This document shows, one piece after another, positions 25,231-33,268 of a stretch of DNA of 64,000 bases (position 1 is its first letter; each line of letters opens with the position of its first letter). The notes under the pieces are model-generated. The model did not search any database and was not told the DNA's origin. It saw only the letters and a program-made list of their open reading frames with translations. Both the position numbers and the translations under genes were made by a program. Origin of the DNA: Nocardioides antri (GTDB lineage Bacteria; Actinomycetota; Actinomycetes; Propionibacteriales; Nocardioidaceae); contig NZ_VUJW01000003.1 of the NCBI RefSeq assembly GCF_008373765.1, forward strand, positions 1 to 64,000. The letters are read 5' to 3'.

Positions 25231-26799
25231 ATGTCAGAGACCGCCCCTGCTGCCGAGCTGTCGGCCACCGACCGCGGCATCACGTTCCGCGGCGAGCTCG
25301 TCGCGGACCGCACCTACGACATCGTCATCAACGGCCTGCACGTGTGGTCGCTGCAGCCCTCGCGCGACATGCGGGAGCGCCCGGCGGGGTACGTCAGCAG
25401 CTGGCCGAAAGCGCTGAAGTCCTACCTCGACGGCACCGCCAAGATCGAGCTGCGTGACCACGTCACCGGCGACGCCCTCGGGTCGACCTCGGTCACCCTG
25501 GGTACCGGCACCGACCCGATCTCGGTCCGCAACAAGGACGGCCGACCGCTGATCCTCGACAAGTGGGGCCGGATGATCGTCCCGCTCGAGAGCGAGGGGT
25601 CGGAGCAGGTCGACGAGCTCATGCAGCGCGTCTCCGAGCTGCTCGACGTTCTGCAGGACAAGTGCGGGGTGCCGGCCTACATCGCCTACGGCACGCTGCT
25701 CGGCGCCGTGCGCAACGGCCGGCTGATCGGCTACGACAACGACGTCGACCTCGCCTACGTCGCGTCCTCCGAGCACCCCGTCGACATCGTGCGCGAGAGC
25801 TTCCGGATCCAGCGGATCCTGACCGAGCAGGGTTGGCTGGTGCGGCGCGGCTCCGGCGCCCGTCTGAACGTCCGGGTCGTGATGGCCGACGGGTCCACCC
25901 GCCACGTCGACATCTTCACCGCCTTCTGGATCGGCGACACGTTCCACACCGCGGTCGACATCGGCTGCACGCTGGCCCGCGACCAGGTCCTGCCGGTCTC
26001 CCACGTCGAGCTGTGCGGCTATCCCATGGCCGCACCGGCCAACCCGGCGGCGATCCTCGAGGCGGCGTACGGCCCGAGCTGGGAGGTGCCCGACCCCGCG
26101 TTCCAGTACGACAGCCCGACCTGGCTCAAGCGCCGGTTCAGCGGGTTCTTCGGCGGCCTGATCACCCACCGCAAGCGCTGGGACGCGTTCAACGCGTCCC
26201 ACGGCAAGCGGCTCCTGAAGAAGCCGACGCCGTTCGCACGCTGGGTCAGCAGCGAGTTCCCCTCGGACGCGCTGCTCGTGGACGTGGGGTGCGGCGGCGG
26301 CCGGGACTCCCGCTTCTTCGCGCGGCAGGGGCGCGACGTCCTCGGCGTCGACTACAGCCTCGGCTCCGTCCTGCGGGCGAACCGGTGGGCGGCGCGGCGG
26401 GCGCCGAACGCCCACTTCGAGCCGCTCAACTTCTACGACGCCCGGGCCGCACTCGCGATGGGAGCGCGCCTGAGCCGTCAGGACCGGCCGATCGACCTCT
26501 ACGCACGGTTCTTCCTGCACGCCGTCGAGGACCGCGGCCGGGCGAACTTCTGGCGGATGGCCTCGATGGGCCTGCGCAGCGGCGGTCGGCTGTTCGTGGA
26601 GTTCCGCACCGAGCGCGACGCCCGGAACCAGCACGTCTTCGGCAAGCACTTCCGTCGGTACCTCGACCCGGCGCTGGTGAAGGCCGAGATCGAGGCGAAC
26701 GGCGGCCGGGTGATCCACGAGGAGGCCGGCACCGGTCTGGCGCCGTTCCGCACGGAGGACCCGCACGTCTGCCGGATCGTCGCCACCTGGGCCGACTGA
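25231..26799 (+). CDS. LicD-like nucleotidyl/phospho-transferase fused to SAM methyltransferase
   Basis: A 522-aa protein of three parts. Residues 1 to about 110 are a beta-rich N-terminal region of unknown type. Residues about 120-310 are a LicD-type nucleotidyltransferase fold: YIAYGTLLGAVRNGRLIGYD then NDVDLAY, with the paired Asp residues, and later RHVDIF. Residues about 335-520 are a class I methyltransferase (LLVDVGCGGGRDSRFFARQG with SAM loop, VLGVDYS). LicD proteins transfer phosphocholine or similar phospho-groups to sugars; the methyltransferase may modify that group or the sugar. The 4-base gap after sulfotransferase 3 implies joint expression. It converges with the next gene, 21 bases apart. 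Confidence 0.82.
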   Translation: MSETAPAAELSATDRGITFRGELVADRTYDIVINGLHVWSLQPSRDMRERPAGYVSSWPKALKSYLDGTAKIELRDHVTGDALGSTSVTLGTGTDPISVRNKDGRPLILDKWGRMIVPLESEGSEQVDELMQRVSELLDVLQDKCGVPAYIAYGTLLGAVRNGRLIGYDNDVDLAYVASSEHPVDIVRESFRIQRILTEQGWLVRRGSGARLNVRVVMADGSTRHVDIFTAFWIGDTFHTAVDIGCTLARDQVLPVSHVELCGYPMAAPANPAAILEAAYGPSWEVPDPAFQYDSPTWLKRRFSGFFGGLITHRKRWDAFNASHGKRLLKKPTPFARWVSSEFPSDALLVDVGCGGGRDSRFFARQGRDVLGVDYSLGSVLRANRWAARRAPNAHFEPLNFYDARAALAMGARLSRQDRPIDLYARFFLHAVEDRGRANFWRMASMGLRSGGRLFVEFRTERDARNQHVFGKHFRRYLDPALVKAEIEANGGRVIHEEAGTGLAPFRTEDPHVCRIVATWAD

Positions 26800-26820
26800 G
26801 GGTCGACCCGCGGCTCGCCG

Positions 26821-28053
26821 TCAGCGGCGGCCGAAGAGGCCCTTCGGCCGGGACGGCGCGGCCGGGGCGACCGGCTCGCTGACCGGTGCCGGCTGCGGCG
26901 GGCGCACGCGCGGGTAGAGCGCCTCGGCCTCCTCGAGCTTGGCCTTGTGGAGGCGCCCGGCCTTGAGCCGGTAGTCCGGGTTGCTGGCCGGCTCCGGCAG
27001 CTTCTCGAACCCGACCGGCGCGATCGCGAAGCCGGTGCCGAGCTCGGCGAGCGACTGGTGCTTGGTGCGGTAGTAGTCGTCGTCGATCTCGATCGCGATG
27101 CCGTCCGCGCCCACGGCAGCCGCGAGCTGGTGGAAGTGGTACCGCGTCGTGATCCAGGTCTGCAGCGGCTGGCCCGGGAAGCCTTCGTGCCAGAGCCGCA
27201 CGAAGGACATGAAGTTCTCCTCGGGGATCAGGTCCGCGAGCAGGTCGAAGGCGCGGCGGTCACGCTCGCGACCGGGGATCGCCTCGACGTACCGGAGGGT
27301 GCGACCTTCGAAGCGCCCGCTCTCGATGAGCGCCCGCACCGCCGCGACGGTGGCCTCGAAGACCTCCGGCTCGGCGAGGTCGCACTGGATGCTGATCCAC
27401 ACGTCGCCGGGCTTGCCGGTCGGGTCGGGGCGCGCGCCGAAGCCACGAAGGGCCGGGAGGGCGAGGAACGCGTCGTTGACGCCGAGCTCGACCCCCGACA
27501 TCTCGGCGCTGGCGCTGTCGCGCACCGTGGCGTGGTCGCAGGCGGCGAGGTCGTCGCGGATCCGGTCGGGGTCGATCGGCGGCATCAGGCCGAGCCCGGT
27601 GGCGACGAACCGGGCGTCGCTGACCTCGGCGAGCCGCCGCGCCGCGCGCACCAGCCGGCCGTGGTGCAGCCAGTTGGCGGTGATGTGGCCGCCTCCGACC
27701 ATGTGCACGGTCGTCGCCCGACGCGCCTCGAGCAGCCCGAGGTCGAAGGCCGGCGTGCCGAGGTCGCGGACCAGCCCGTCGACGATCTTGTCGCCCTCGT
27801 CGGGGTCGGTGTCCATCGTCGCCCAGCTGACCCGCCACAGCAGGTTGGTGAACTTCACCCGCGGGTGCAGCCCCTCGAAGAGGTACGCCGACAGCCCCGG
27901 ATCGGGAGAGTCCAGGACCACCTCGGTGTCCGGCTGACGGTCGGCCAGGAACCTCAGCCAGGCCGCGGCGATGAACTCGTCACCGAAGTTCGGATGGCCT
28001 GCCGTCGACACCAGGTGGACGGTCTTCTTGTCGTTCTCGCTCCCCTGCGACAC
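26821..28053 (-). CDS. Polysaccharide pyruvyl transferase-like protein
   Basis: A 410-aa protein beginning MSQGSENDKKTVHLVSTAGH with PNFGDEFIAAAWLRFLA, the start of the polysaccharide pyruvyl transferase family (PF04230: G-x-x-N-x-G-D), and a C-terminal HFHQLAAAVGADGIAIEIDD region with the conserved His. Such enzymes move the enolpyruvyl group of PEP onto a sugar to form a ketal, giving negative charge to wall polymers. GTG 28053 is preferred over TTG 28062 because TAGGTT (28066-28061) in the shared CCCCTGCTAR module is 7 nt upstream. The Pro-rich C-terminus (RPPQPAPVSEPVAPAAPSRP) is probably disordered. Confidence 0.8.
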   Translation of the reverse strand: MSQGSENDKKTVHLVSTAGHPNFGDEFIAAAWLRFLADRQPDTEVVLDSPDPGLSAYLFEGLHPRVKFTNLLWRVSWATMDTDPDEGDKIVDGLVRDLGTPAFDLGLLEARRATTVHMVGGGHITANWLHHGRLVRAARRLAEVSDARFVATGLGLMPPIDPDRIRDDLAACDHATVRDSASAEMSGVELGVNDAFLALPALRGFGARPDPTGKPGDVWISIQCDLAEPEVFEATVAAVRALIESGRFEGRTLRYVEAIPGRERDRRAFDLLADLIPEENFMSFVRLWHEGFPGQPLQTWITTRYHFHQLAAAVGADGIAIEIDDDYYRTKHQSLAELGTGFAIAPVGFEKLPEPASNPDYRLKAGRLHKAKLEEAEALYPRVRPPQPAPVSEPVAPAAPSRPKGLFGRR

Positions 28054-28072
28054 GTCGGCCAACCTAGCAGGG
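28054..28072 (-). promoter_or_regulatory. Leaderless promoter of the pyruvyl transferase-like gene, shared CCCCTGCTAR module
   Basis: On the minus strand CCCCTGCTAGGTT ends in TAGGTT (28066-28061), 7 nt before GTG 28053. It is the third occurrence of the module that precedes sulfotransferases 1 and 2. Confidence 0.6.
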
Positions 28073-28103
28073 GCGACGAGCGCCGAGCGGAACGCCCTCG
28101 GTG

Positions 28104-29090
28104 TCAGCAGATGAGCTCGCCGCGCACCCAGCAGCCCGGGGTGGTCACCTTGAAGTCGACGATCAGCGGGCGGTGGTCGGAGTTCATCCCGCGGACGATC
28201 CGCTGCCCCATCCCGATGACGCGGCGGGTCGGCTTGTAGTGCACGTAGTCGATCAGCCGCTTGTCGAAGCCGTTGTCGAGCACGTGGGTCCCGGTCCCCG
28301 GCTCACCGAGCTTGTAGAAGCTGGACCGGATGCCCCGGGTGCCGAGCGCGGCGTAGGGGAAGATCGGGTCCTGGGCGATCTTGTCCTTGCGGTAGTTGAC
28401 GTTGAAGTCGCCGGTGACGAACACCAGGCCGCCGCCCTCCTCGGTGCGGATGCGGTCGATGATCTCCTGCAGTCCCGCCATGTGCCGCGCGTAGAGCTGG
28501 GTGCGGCGGTGGTTGTCGTTGCGGCTGCCGTCGGACTCCTGGACGGTCGGCACGAAGTGGTTGTTGAGGATCCAGATCGTCCGGCCCGTCGCCTTGTCGA
28601 GGAGCCGGAGCCGGACGACGTACTTCGCGTTGATGGTCGACGGGCCCGCCCCGCGGTCACCCACGAAGGTCTCCGGCGCGACCTGGATCCAGTCGCGGCC
28701 GAGGAACGTGAACTTGTCGGAGCGCCACAGGATGGGCTGGCCGCCGGGAACAGCCGGGACCGGGATCCATCCGTCCCACGCGCAGCCCTCACAGTCGAGC
28801 AGCCGCTTGCGGACCCGCTCCCGCCGCTCCCAGCTCGACATCTCCTGGAGCGCCACGATGTCCGGTCCCTGGGCCAGCAGGTCCTTCACGTCACGGAAGG
28901 CCTCGCGCGTCGACGACAACGCCGCCGTGTTGAACGTCGCGATGCGCACCACGCTCGAAGCGGGCTCGGCCGCTGCGGTGGCGCTCTGCGACGGCTGCGC
29001 GTCGGCCGTCGTGCTCGGCGCCAGGGCCAGCGTCGCGACGAGCGCGAGCACCCCGAGTCGTGCGAACGGGAGGCGGCGGGGATTCCACAC
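28104..29090 (-). CDS. Secreted endonuclease/exonuclease/phosphatase (EEP) family protein 1
   Basis: A 328-aa protein with a Sec-type signal peptide (RLGVLALVATLALAPSTTADA, cleavage after about residue 31). The EEP core shows RIATFNTAAL, the metal Glu in VALQEMSSWE, NNHFVP, TGDFNVN and the final MNSDHRPLIVDF (catalytic Asp-His). These enzymes cut phosphodiesters in nucleic acids, lipids or polymers. Being exported and inside the polymer locus, it may act on phosphodiester substituents or on phospholipid; DNase activity is equally possible. GTG start; downstream of sulfotransferases 5 and 4 on the same strand but 211 bases away. Confidence 0.82.
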   Translation of the reverse strand: MWNPRRLPFARLGVLALVATLALAPSTTADAQPSQSATAAAEPASSVVRIATFNTAALSSTREAFRDVKDLLAQGPDIVALQEMSSWERRERVRKRLLDCEGCAWDGWIPVPAVPGGQPILWRSDKFTFLGRDWIQVAPETFVGDRGAGPSTINAKYVVRLRLLDKATGRTIWILNNHFVPTVQESDGSRNDNHRRTQLYARHMAGLQEIIDRIRTEEGGGLVFVTGDFNVNYRKDKIAQDPIFPYAALGTRGIRSSFYKLGEPGTGTHVLDNGFDKRLIDYVHYKPTRRVIGMGQRIVRGMNSDHRPLIVDFKVTTPGCWVRGELIC

Positions 29091-29301
29091 GGGAGATTTC
29101 CAATCGATCGGCGTGTCGCTACCGGATCGGCGGCGCGGTACGTGTCAGCATGTGAGTTTCACACCAGTTACTTCGATCACGCAAGCCCTCTGACGTCACA
29201 GAGGTCCCTTAGGTGTACGCCGGTGACCCGATCGGGCCAGGGCGCGACCGTCGATCGGAGCGCTGCCGCGGGGGCGGCGAGCGGCCCGGAGCCGGGGTGG
29301 C
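29091..29301. promoter_or_regulatory. Region between sulfotransferase 4 and EEP protein 1
   Basis: This gap holds no gene. It contains a small stem-loop CCTCTG-ACGTCA-CAGAGG (29187-29192 / 29199-29204) just after the sulfotransferase stop and a short palindrome TGTGA-GTT-TCACA (about 29150-29162) upstream of the EEP gene, which could be a Crp-type half-spaced site or chance. Confidence 0.35.
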
Positions 29302-30492
29302 TCAGGCCTGCCGGCGGGCCTTGAGGGCGCGATAGGCGCCCCGCATGCGGCGGAGCGCCGGGCGGTTCTCGCTGGCCTGCACGAGGGCGAACCGCACCGG
29401 CTTCTCGCGGGCCGTGGTGACGACGTCGTCGGCCCGCTGCTGGGCGGCACGTCGCTCGTTGAGGACGACCAGCAGGTCCGCGATCGTCGCCACGCTCTCG
29501 GCGAGCAGCGTCGCGTCCGACGGCAGGGCGTAGCCCTCGTCGCCCGGCTCGTGCGCCGCTCCCCCGGCAGTCGGCACCAGGTCGGCGAGGTCCCCGACGA
29601 CGTCGACACCGAGGGCGTCCAGCCGATCGGCGACCGCCCGGGAGGCGTCGGCGGCGAACTCCTGGTCGGCGGCACCGAGCGTCAGCCGGGTGCCCGGACG
29701 GGGCTCGAGGACGCGGTGCGCCAGGACGTTCTTGACGACGAGCGGGTAGGGCCCCGGCAGCGGCAGCCGGTCGCCCAGCTCGATGTTGACCCGGCGCAGC
29801 AGCTCGGCCTGCTCCGCGCCGAGCGAGGAGTTCGAGCGCTCCAGCTCGGTGTCGAAGGCGGCCGGGTCGACGCCGAGGAGCTGCGCGAAGCGGTCCCAGA
29901 GGATCGTCGGGTCCGAGCCCGACGGCGGCACGGTGACGACGTGCACGTGCTCGCGCGGCAGGGTGGCCCCCCACCGCTCGAGGACCGAGGCGTAGTCCTG
30001 CACCTGCCAGAACCAGCTGGTGTGGGCGTGGTCGTCCCGCACCCCGCGCACGAAGTCGCCGAAGGTGGCGGCCGACCGGTGCTTGACGTGCTCCTGCCAC
30101 TCGGCGGCGATCTGGCGGACCAAATCGCGGGCCGTGACGACGACGTGGACCTCGACGCCCTCACCGAACGCCTCCATGGCCCGCCGCGCCTGCTCGGCGT
30201 CGGCGCCCGCGAACAGCTCGTGGGAGATCAGCGCGCTGCCGTCCCACGCGCTCGCCTCGGCGACGAGCCGCTCCCACATCCCCTGCGCCTGGGGCGGGTA
30301 GTGCGCCTCCTCGGCGAGGCCGCGGACGTCGAGGGTGGCCAGGAAGTGGTCGTTGAACCACTTCCCCGGCAGCAGGAGGCCCTCCTCCTCGGCAGTCGAC
30401 CGCTGCGCCCAGAGGACGTCCTGGAGGAAGGTGGTCCCGGTCTTCGGGCTGCCGACGTGGAGGAAGACCCGGGACCGCATGCCGCGCACCAT
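29302..30492 (-). CDS. Sulfotransferase-like protein 4
   Basis: A 396-aa protein with the PAPS loop GSPKTGTTFLQ (about residues 14-24), the second signature VTARDLVRQIAAEWQEHVKH, and a basic C-terminus (RMRGAYRALKARRQA). It groups with copies 3 and 5. Two in-frame ATG codons are possible (30492 and 30480); the first is kept because a GGGGGCGG site lies upstream. It follows sulfotransferase 5 by 18 bases on the same strand, a tandem pair probably from duplication. Confidence 0.82.
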   Translation of the reverse strand: MVRGMRSRVFLHVGSPKTGTTFLQDVLWAQRSTAEEEGLLLPGKWFNDHFLATLDVRGLAEEAHYPPQAQGMWERLVAEASAWDGSALISHELFAGADAEQARRAMEAFGEGVEVHVVVTARDLVRQIAAEWQEHVKHRSAATFGDFVRGVRDDHAHTSWFWQVQDYASVLERWGATLPREHVHVVTVPPSGSDPTILWDRFAQLLGVDPAAFDTELERSNSSLGAEQAELLRRVNIELGDRLPLPGPYPLVVKNVLAHRVLEPRPGTRLTLGAADQEFAADASRAVADRLDALGVDVVGDLADLVPTAGGAAHEPGDEGYALPSDATLLAESVATIADLLVVLNERRAAQQRADDVVTTAREKPVRFALVQASENRPALRRMRGAYRALKARRQA

Positions 30493-30510
30493 AACGAAGA
30501 CCGCCCCCGC

Positions 30511-31632
30511 TCAGCCGCGCTGACCGGAAAGCCGACGACGGAGCCGGCCACCGACCCGGCGCGCCGTCGGCACCAGGCCGGGGTCGGGGTCCGGCTCGGG
30601 CGCGACCCGCTCGATGAGGAGCTCCGCGATCGCGGCGACCGCGGAAGCGGTCTCGGCCTCGGGGTCGACGGCGTCGGGATCGGTCCACGGCCCGGCCCCG
30701 GCGACCGGCACCAGCTCGGCGAGATCCCCGTGCACCTGGTAGCCGCGGCGGGTGATCCGACCGTTCTGCCGGGTGGCGACGGCCGCGAGCTGCTCGATCA
30801 GCTCCGGCGGGCACTGCGCGGGAGGGGACGACTGGCCGGCCAGGATGGTCTGCGCGAACAGCCGCTTGACCACCTTGCTGTAGGCGGGCTGCGGGATGCG
30901 GCCGTCGAGCGTCTCGTTGAGCCGGCGCAGGACGGCGACCTGCACTGCCCCCAGCGTCTGGTTGGCGGTGGTCTCCACGGTCGTCGGGTCCAACGCCGAG
31001 GCGTCGAAGCCGGCCGCGTCCCCGAACCGACGCCACAGCAGGTCGGGCGCTGCGCCCGGCGGCGGGCCGACGACGACGTGGACGTTCTCGGGCGGCAGGT
31101 CGCGACCCCAGCGGTCCAGGACCCCGACCAGGTGCTGGTTGCGCCAGAAGCCGTTGTGCCGCTCCAGGCCGACGTTCGCGCAGAACTCCCGGAACGTCAC
31201 CACGTTGCCGTTCTTGACCCGCTCCTGCCAGTCGGAGGCCACCTGGCGGGCGAGGTCACGCGCGGTCACGACCAGGTGCACGTCGAGCCCCTCGAGCGCG
31301 GCGAGCGCGACCTCGACCTGCTCGCGCCGGGCCGCGCCGAGCAGCTCGTGGCTCATGATCGTCGTGCCCGGATAGGCGCGCGCGCCGTCGCACAGGCGCT
31401 GCCAGGTTCCGTCGATGTCCTCCGGGGACTTCCCCCAGAACGCGTGGGACTCCCGCAGCTCGATCGCGGCGTGGAACATCTCGACGTGCCGCCTCCCGGC
31501 GCACGTGACGCCCAGCGCGTCGAGCTCCTCGCGATGCCGCCAGAGCGCGCGCTGGAGGAACGTCGTACCGCTCTTCGGAGTGCCGACGTGCAGCACGACC
31601 CGTTGGGGCTGAGGGGATCCGGAGATGCTCAT
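30511..31632 (-). CDS. Sulfotransferase-like protein 5
   Basis: A 373-aa protein with the PAPS loop GTPKSGTTFLQ (about 17-27) and VTARDLARQVASDWQERVKN. As in copies 3 and 4 the C-terminus is basic (RRVGGRLRRRLSGQRG). Likely first gene of the minus-strand pair 5-4. ATG start with a possible -10 TAGAGT about 10 nt upstream. The acceptor cannot be told, but five paralogues suggest several sulfation positions. Confidence 0.82.
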   Translation of the reverse strand: MSISGSPQPQRVVLHVGTPKSGTTFLQRALWRHREELDALGVTCAGRRHVEMFHAAIELRESHAFWGKSPEDIDGTWQRLCDGARAYPGTTIMSHELLGAARREQVEVALAALEGLDVHLVVTARDLARQVASDWQERVKNGNVVTFREFCANVGLERHNGFWRNQHLVGVLDRWGRDLPPENVHVVVGPPPGAAPDLLWRRFGDAAGFDASALDPTTVETTANQTLGAVQVAVLRRLNETLDGRIPQPAYSKVVKRLFAQTILAGQSSPPAQCPPELIEQLAAVATRQNGRITRRGYQVHGDLAELVPVAGAGPWTDPDAVDPEAETASAVAAIAELLIERVAPEPDPDPGLVPTARRVGGRLRRRLSGQRG

Positions 31633-31691
31633 TTCTGGGCGAACTCTAGTATCCGGGCCCGCACCCGGCGCACGCCGCTCCGGGTTCGGAC

Positions 31692-33068
31692 TCAGCGGCC
31701 GTAGACGTCGTAGGGCAGACGCCGTGAGTGGTCCCTCATGGTCTTCCAGTTGCGGAGGTAGGCCTCGTACGCCGACCGCAGGCCGATGTTGAGGGTCGTC
31801 TCGTCACTGCGGGTGAGCGAGCCGGCGACCCAGTTCTGCGACCCGGTCCACACCCGGTGGGCGCGCCGGCTCGAGCCGACGGTGCCCTTCACCAGGATGT
31901 ACTTGGCGTGCGTGCGGACCTCGTTCCAGCCGTCGTCGTTGAAGTCCCAACGGCTGTCCCAGAGGTCGATCACGTCCCGGCGGGCGAGGTTGCGCATGCG
32001 CTCCGCGAGCCCGACCGACGGGGCGCCGTAGATGATCCGCACCTTGCAGCCGTGACGAGCGAGGCGCTCGACCTTGTCGAGGAGGTAGGCGCCGCGCCGG
32101 CCCTTCCAGTAGAACATCGAGATGTTGATGCGGGTCTTGCCGAACGCGCTGCGGCACCGGATCTTGCGCAGGTCATGCATCGTCGGGTCGGTGCGCCTGC
32201 TGGCGTTGCGCATCGGGAAGAACCGGGCGACGAACGGGCCCGCGCTCACCTGGACCTTGCTCGCCGGCGCCCGGACGTCGTCGGTCATCAGCCGGTGCAC
32301 GGCCTTGAAACCTCGGTAGAGCTTCTTCCGGCCCTTGACGACGTACATGTCGTTCCACCCGAGCTGGGTGCCGCCGCGGTTGAGGTTCGACGAGCTCACC
32401 ATCACGATGTGGTGGGCGCTCCGGGTGTTGGTGAACAGGTAGAACTTGCTGTGCATGTTGCCGCCCTTGCCGCGGCAGCTGCCGTTGCAGACCTTGACGT
32501 AGCTCCCGTCCCGCCCCCATGTCACCGAGTCGCGCCGCGGCGCCTGCACGCTGCGCAGCGCCTCGCGGGTGGTGAACACGTCGAGCGCGGTGTCGTCGGC
32601 GTCTGCACCAGGGACCGTTCGGAGACCTCCGCTGTCGGCCCGCAGCCGGCGGTTGCACTTGCCGGCGCGCGGGTCCCGGTCCGGCCGGCCGTCACGGTTG
32701 CGGTCGGGCACGTTGTCGGCGTTGAGCGCCGTGATCAGTCGCCGGGAGTTCCAGTTGTCGATGTCCTCGTCGAGGATCACCCGGACCTGGACGCCGCGCC
32801 GGCAGGCCTTGATCAACGCGTTCACGCTCGTGCTCCGGTCGAGGAGGTACGTCGTGACGTGGATGACCGGGTGCGGGTGCCGACGCGTGCGGACGGTGTT
32901 GCGGATCGCGTGCTCGACCTTCTTCACGATCCGGTTGTTGGCCGCCTTGTCGCCCCACGGCTTGGGCATGTTGAACACGGCCCCGCCGCGGGGTCCCATG
33001 GCCGAGGCGGGGACGAGCAGGACCGAGATCGACAGAACGGTTGCGAGCAGCAGCGATACGCGGCGCAC
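31692..33068 (-). CDS. Secreted phospholipase D-like protein
   Basis: A 458-aa protein with a signal peptide (RRVSLLLATVLSISVLLVPASA) and two PLD-type halves. HxK motifs are seen in NMHSKFYLF (first half) and VRTHAKYILV (second half), each followed by a Ser/Asn-rich turn (VSSSNLNRGG; WTGSQNWVAG), the usual PLD active-site partners. It should cleave or transfer phosphodiesters outside the cell. It faces EEP protein 2 across a shared 200-base control region. GTG start with GGGGAG 4 nt upstream; TATCCT (33129-33124) is a likely -10 box. Confidence 0.82.
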   Translation of the reverse strand: MRRVSLLLATVLSISVLLVPASAMGPRGGAVFNMPKPWGDKAANNRIVKKVEHAIRNTVRTRRHPHPVIHVTTYLLDRSTSVNALIKACRRGVQVRVILDEDIDNWNSRRLITALNADNVPDRNRDGRPDRDPRAGKCNRRLRADSGGLRTVPGADADDTALDVFTTREALRSVQAPRRDSVTWGRDGSYVKVCNGSCRGKGGNMHSKFYLFTNTRSAHHIVMVSSSNLNRGGTQLGWNDMYVVKGRKKLYRGFKAVHRLMTDDVRAPASKVQVSAGPFVARFFPMRNASRRTDPTMHDLRKIRCRSAFGKTRINISMFYWKGRRGAYLLDKVERLARHGCKVRIIYGAPSVGLAERMRNLARRDVIDLWDSRWDFNDDGWNEVRTHAKYILVKGTVGSSRRAHRVWTGSQNWVAGSLTRSDETTLNIGLRSAYEAYLRNWKTMRDHSRRLPYDVYGR

Positions 33069-33268
33069 GGATCTCCCCGGGCTAGACGGCAGGTGCGGGT
33101 TCGCGGAACCCCGTTCGCGGAGCAGGATAACCCTTTACTTTGGGACTGATGGGGTCCGTGGGACCGGGCGCGCCGTACTGCGAGGGAACTCCACCGTAGC
33201 CTCCCGGGTCGAGTAAGGTTGATCACCACACCGCGAGCGGCGGTGTCACGGGAGGGAAGCCGGAAGCA
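33069..33268. promoter_or_regulatory. Divergent control region, PLD-like / EEP protein 2
   Basis: Minus strand: TATCCT (33129-33124) serves the PLD-like gene with a leader of about 55 nt. Plus strand: TAAGGT (33214-33219) serves EEP protein 2, with GGGAGGGAAG before its GTG. No ORF with coding character is seen in the interval. Confidence 0.45.

Noticed and set aside
28054-28062. TTG 28062 as start of the pyruvyl transferase-like gene
   Set aside because: It lies between the -10 box and GTG 28053; the leaderless promoter predicts a transcript that starts too near GTG for TTG to be used.
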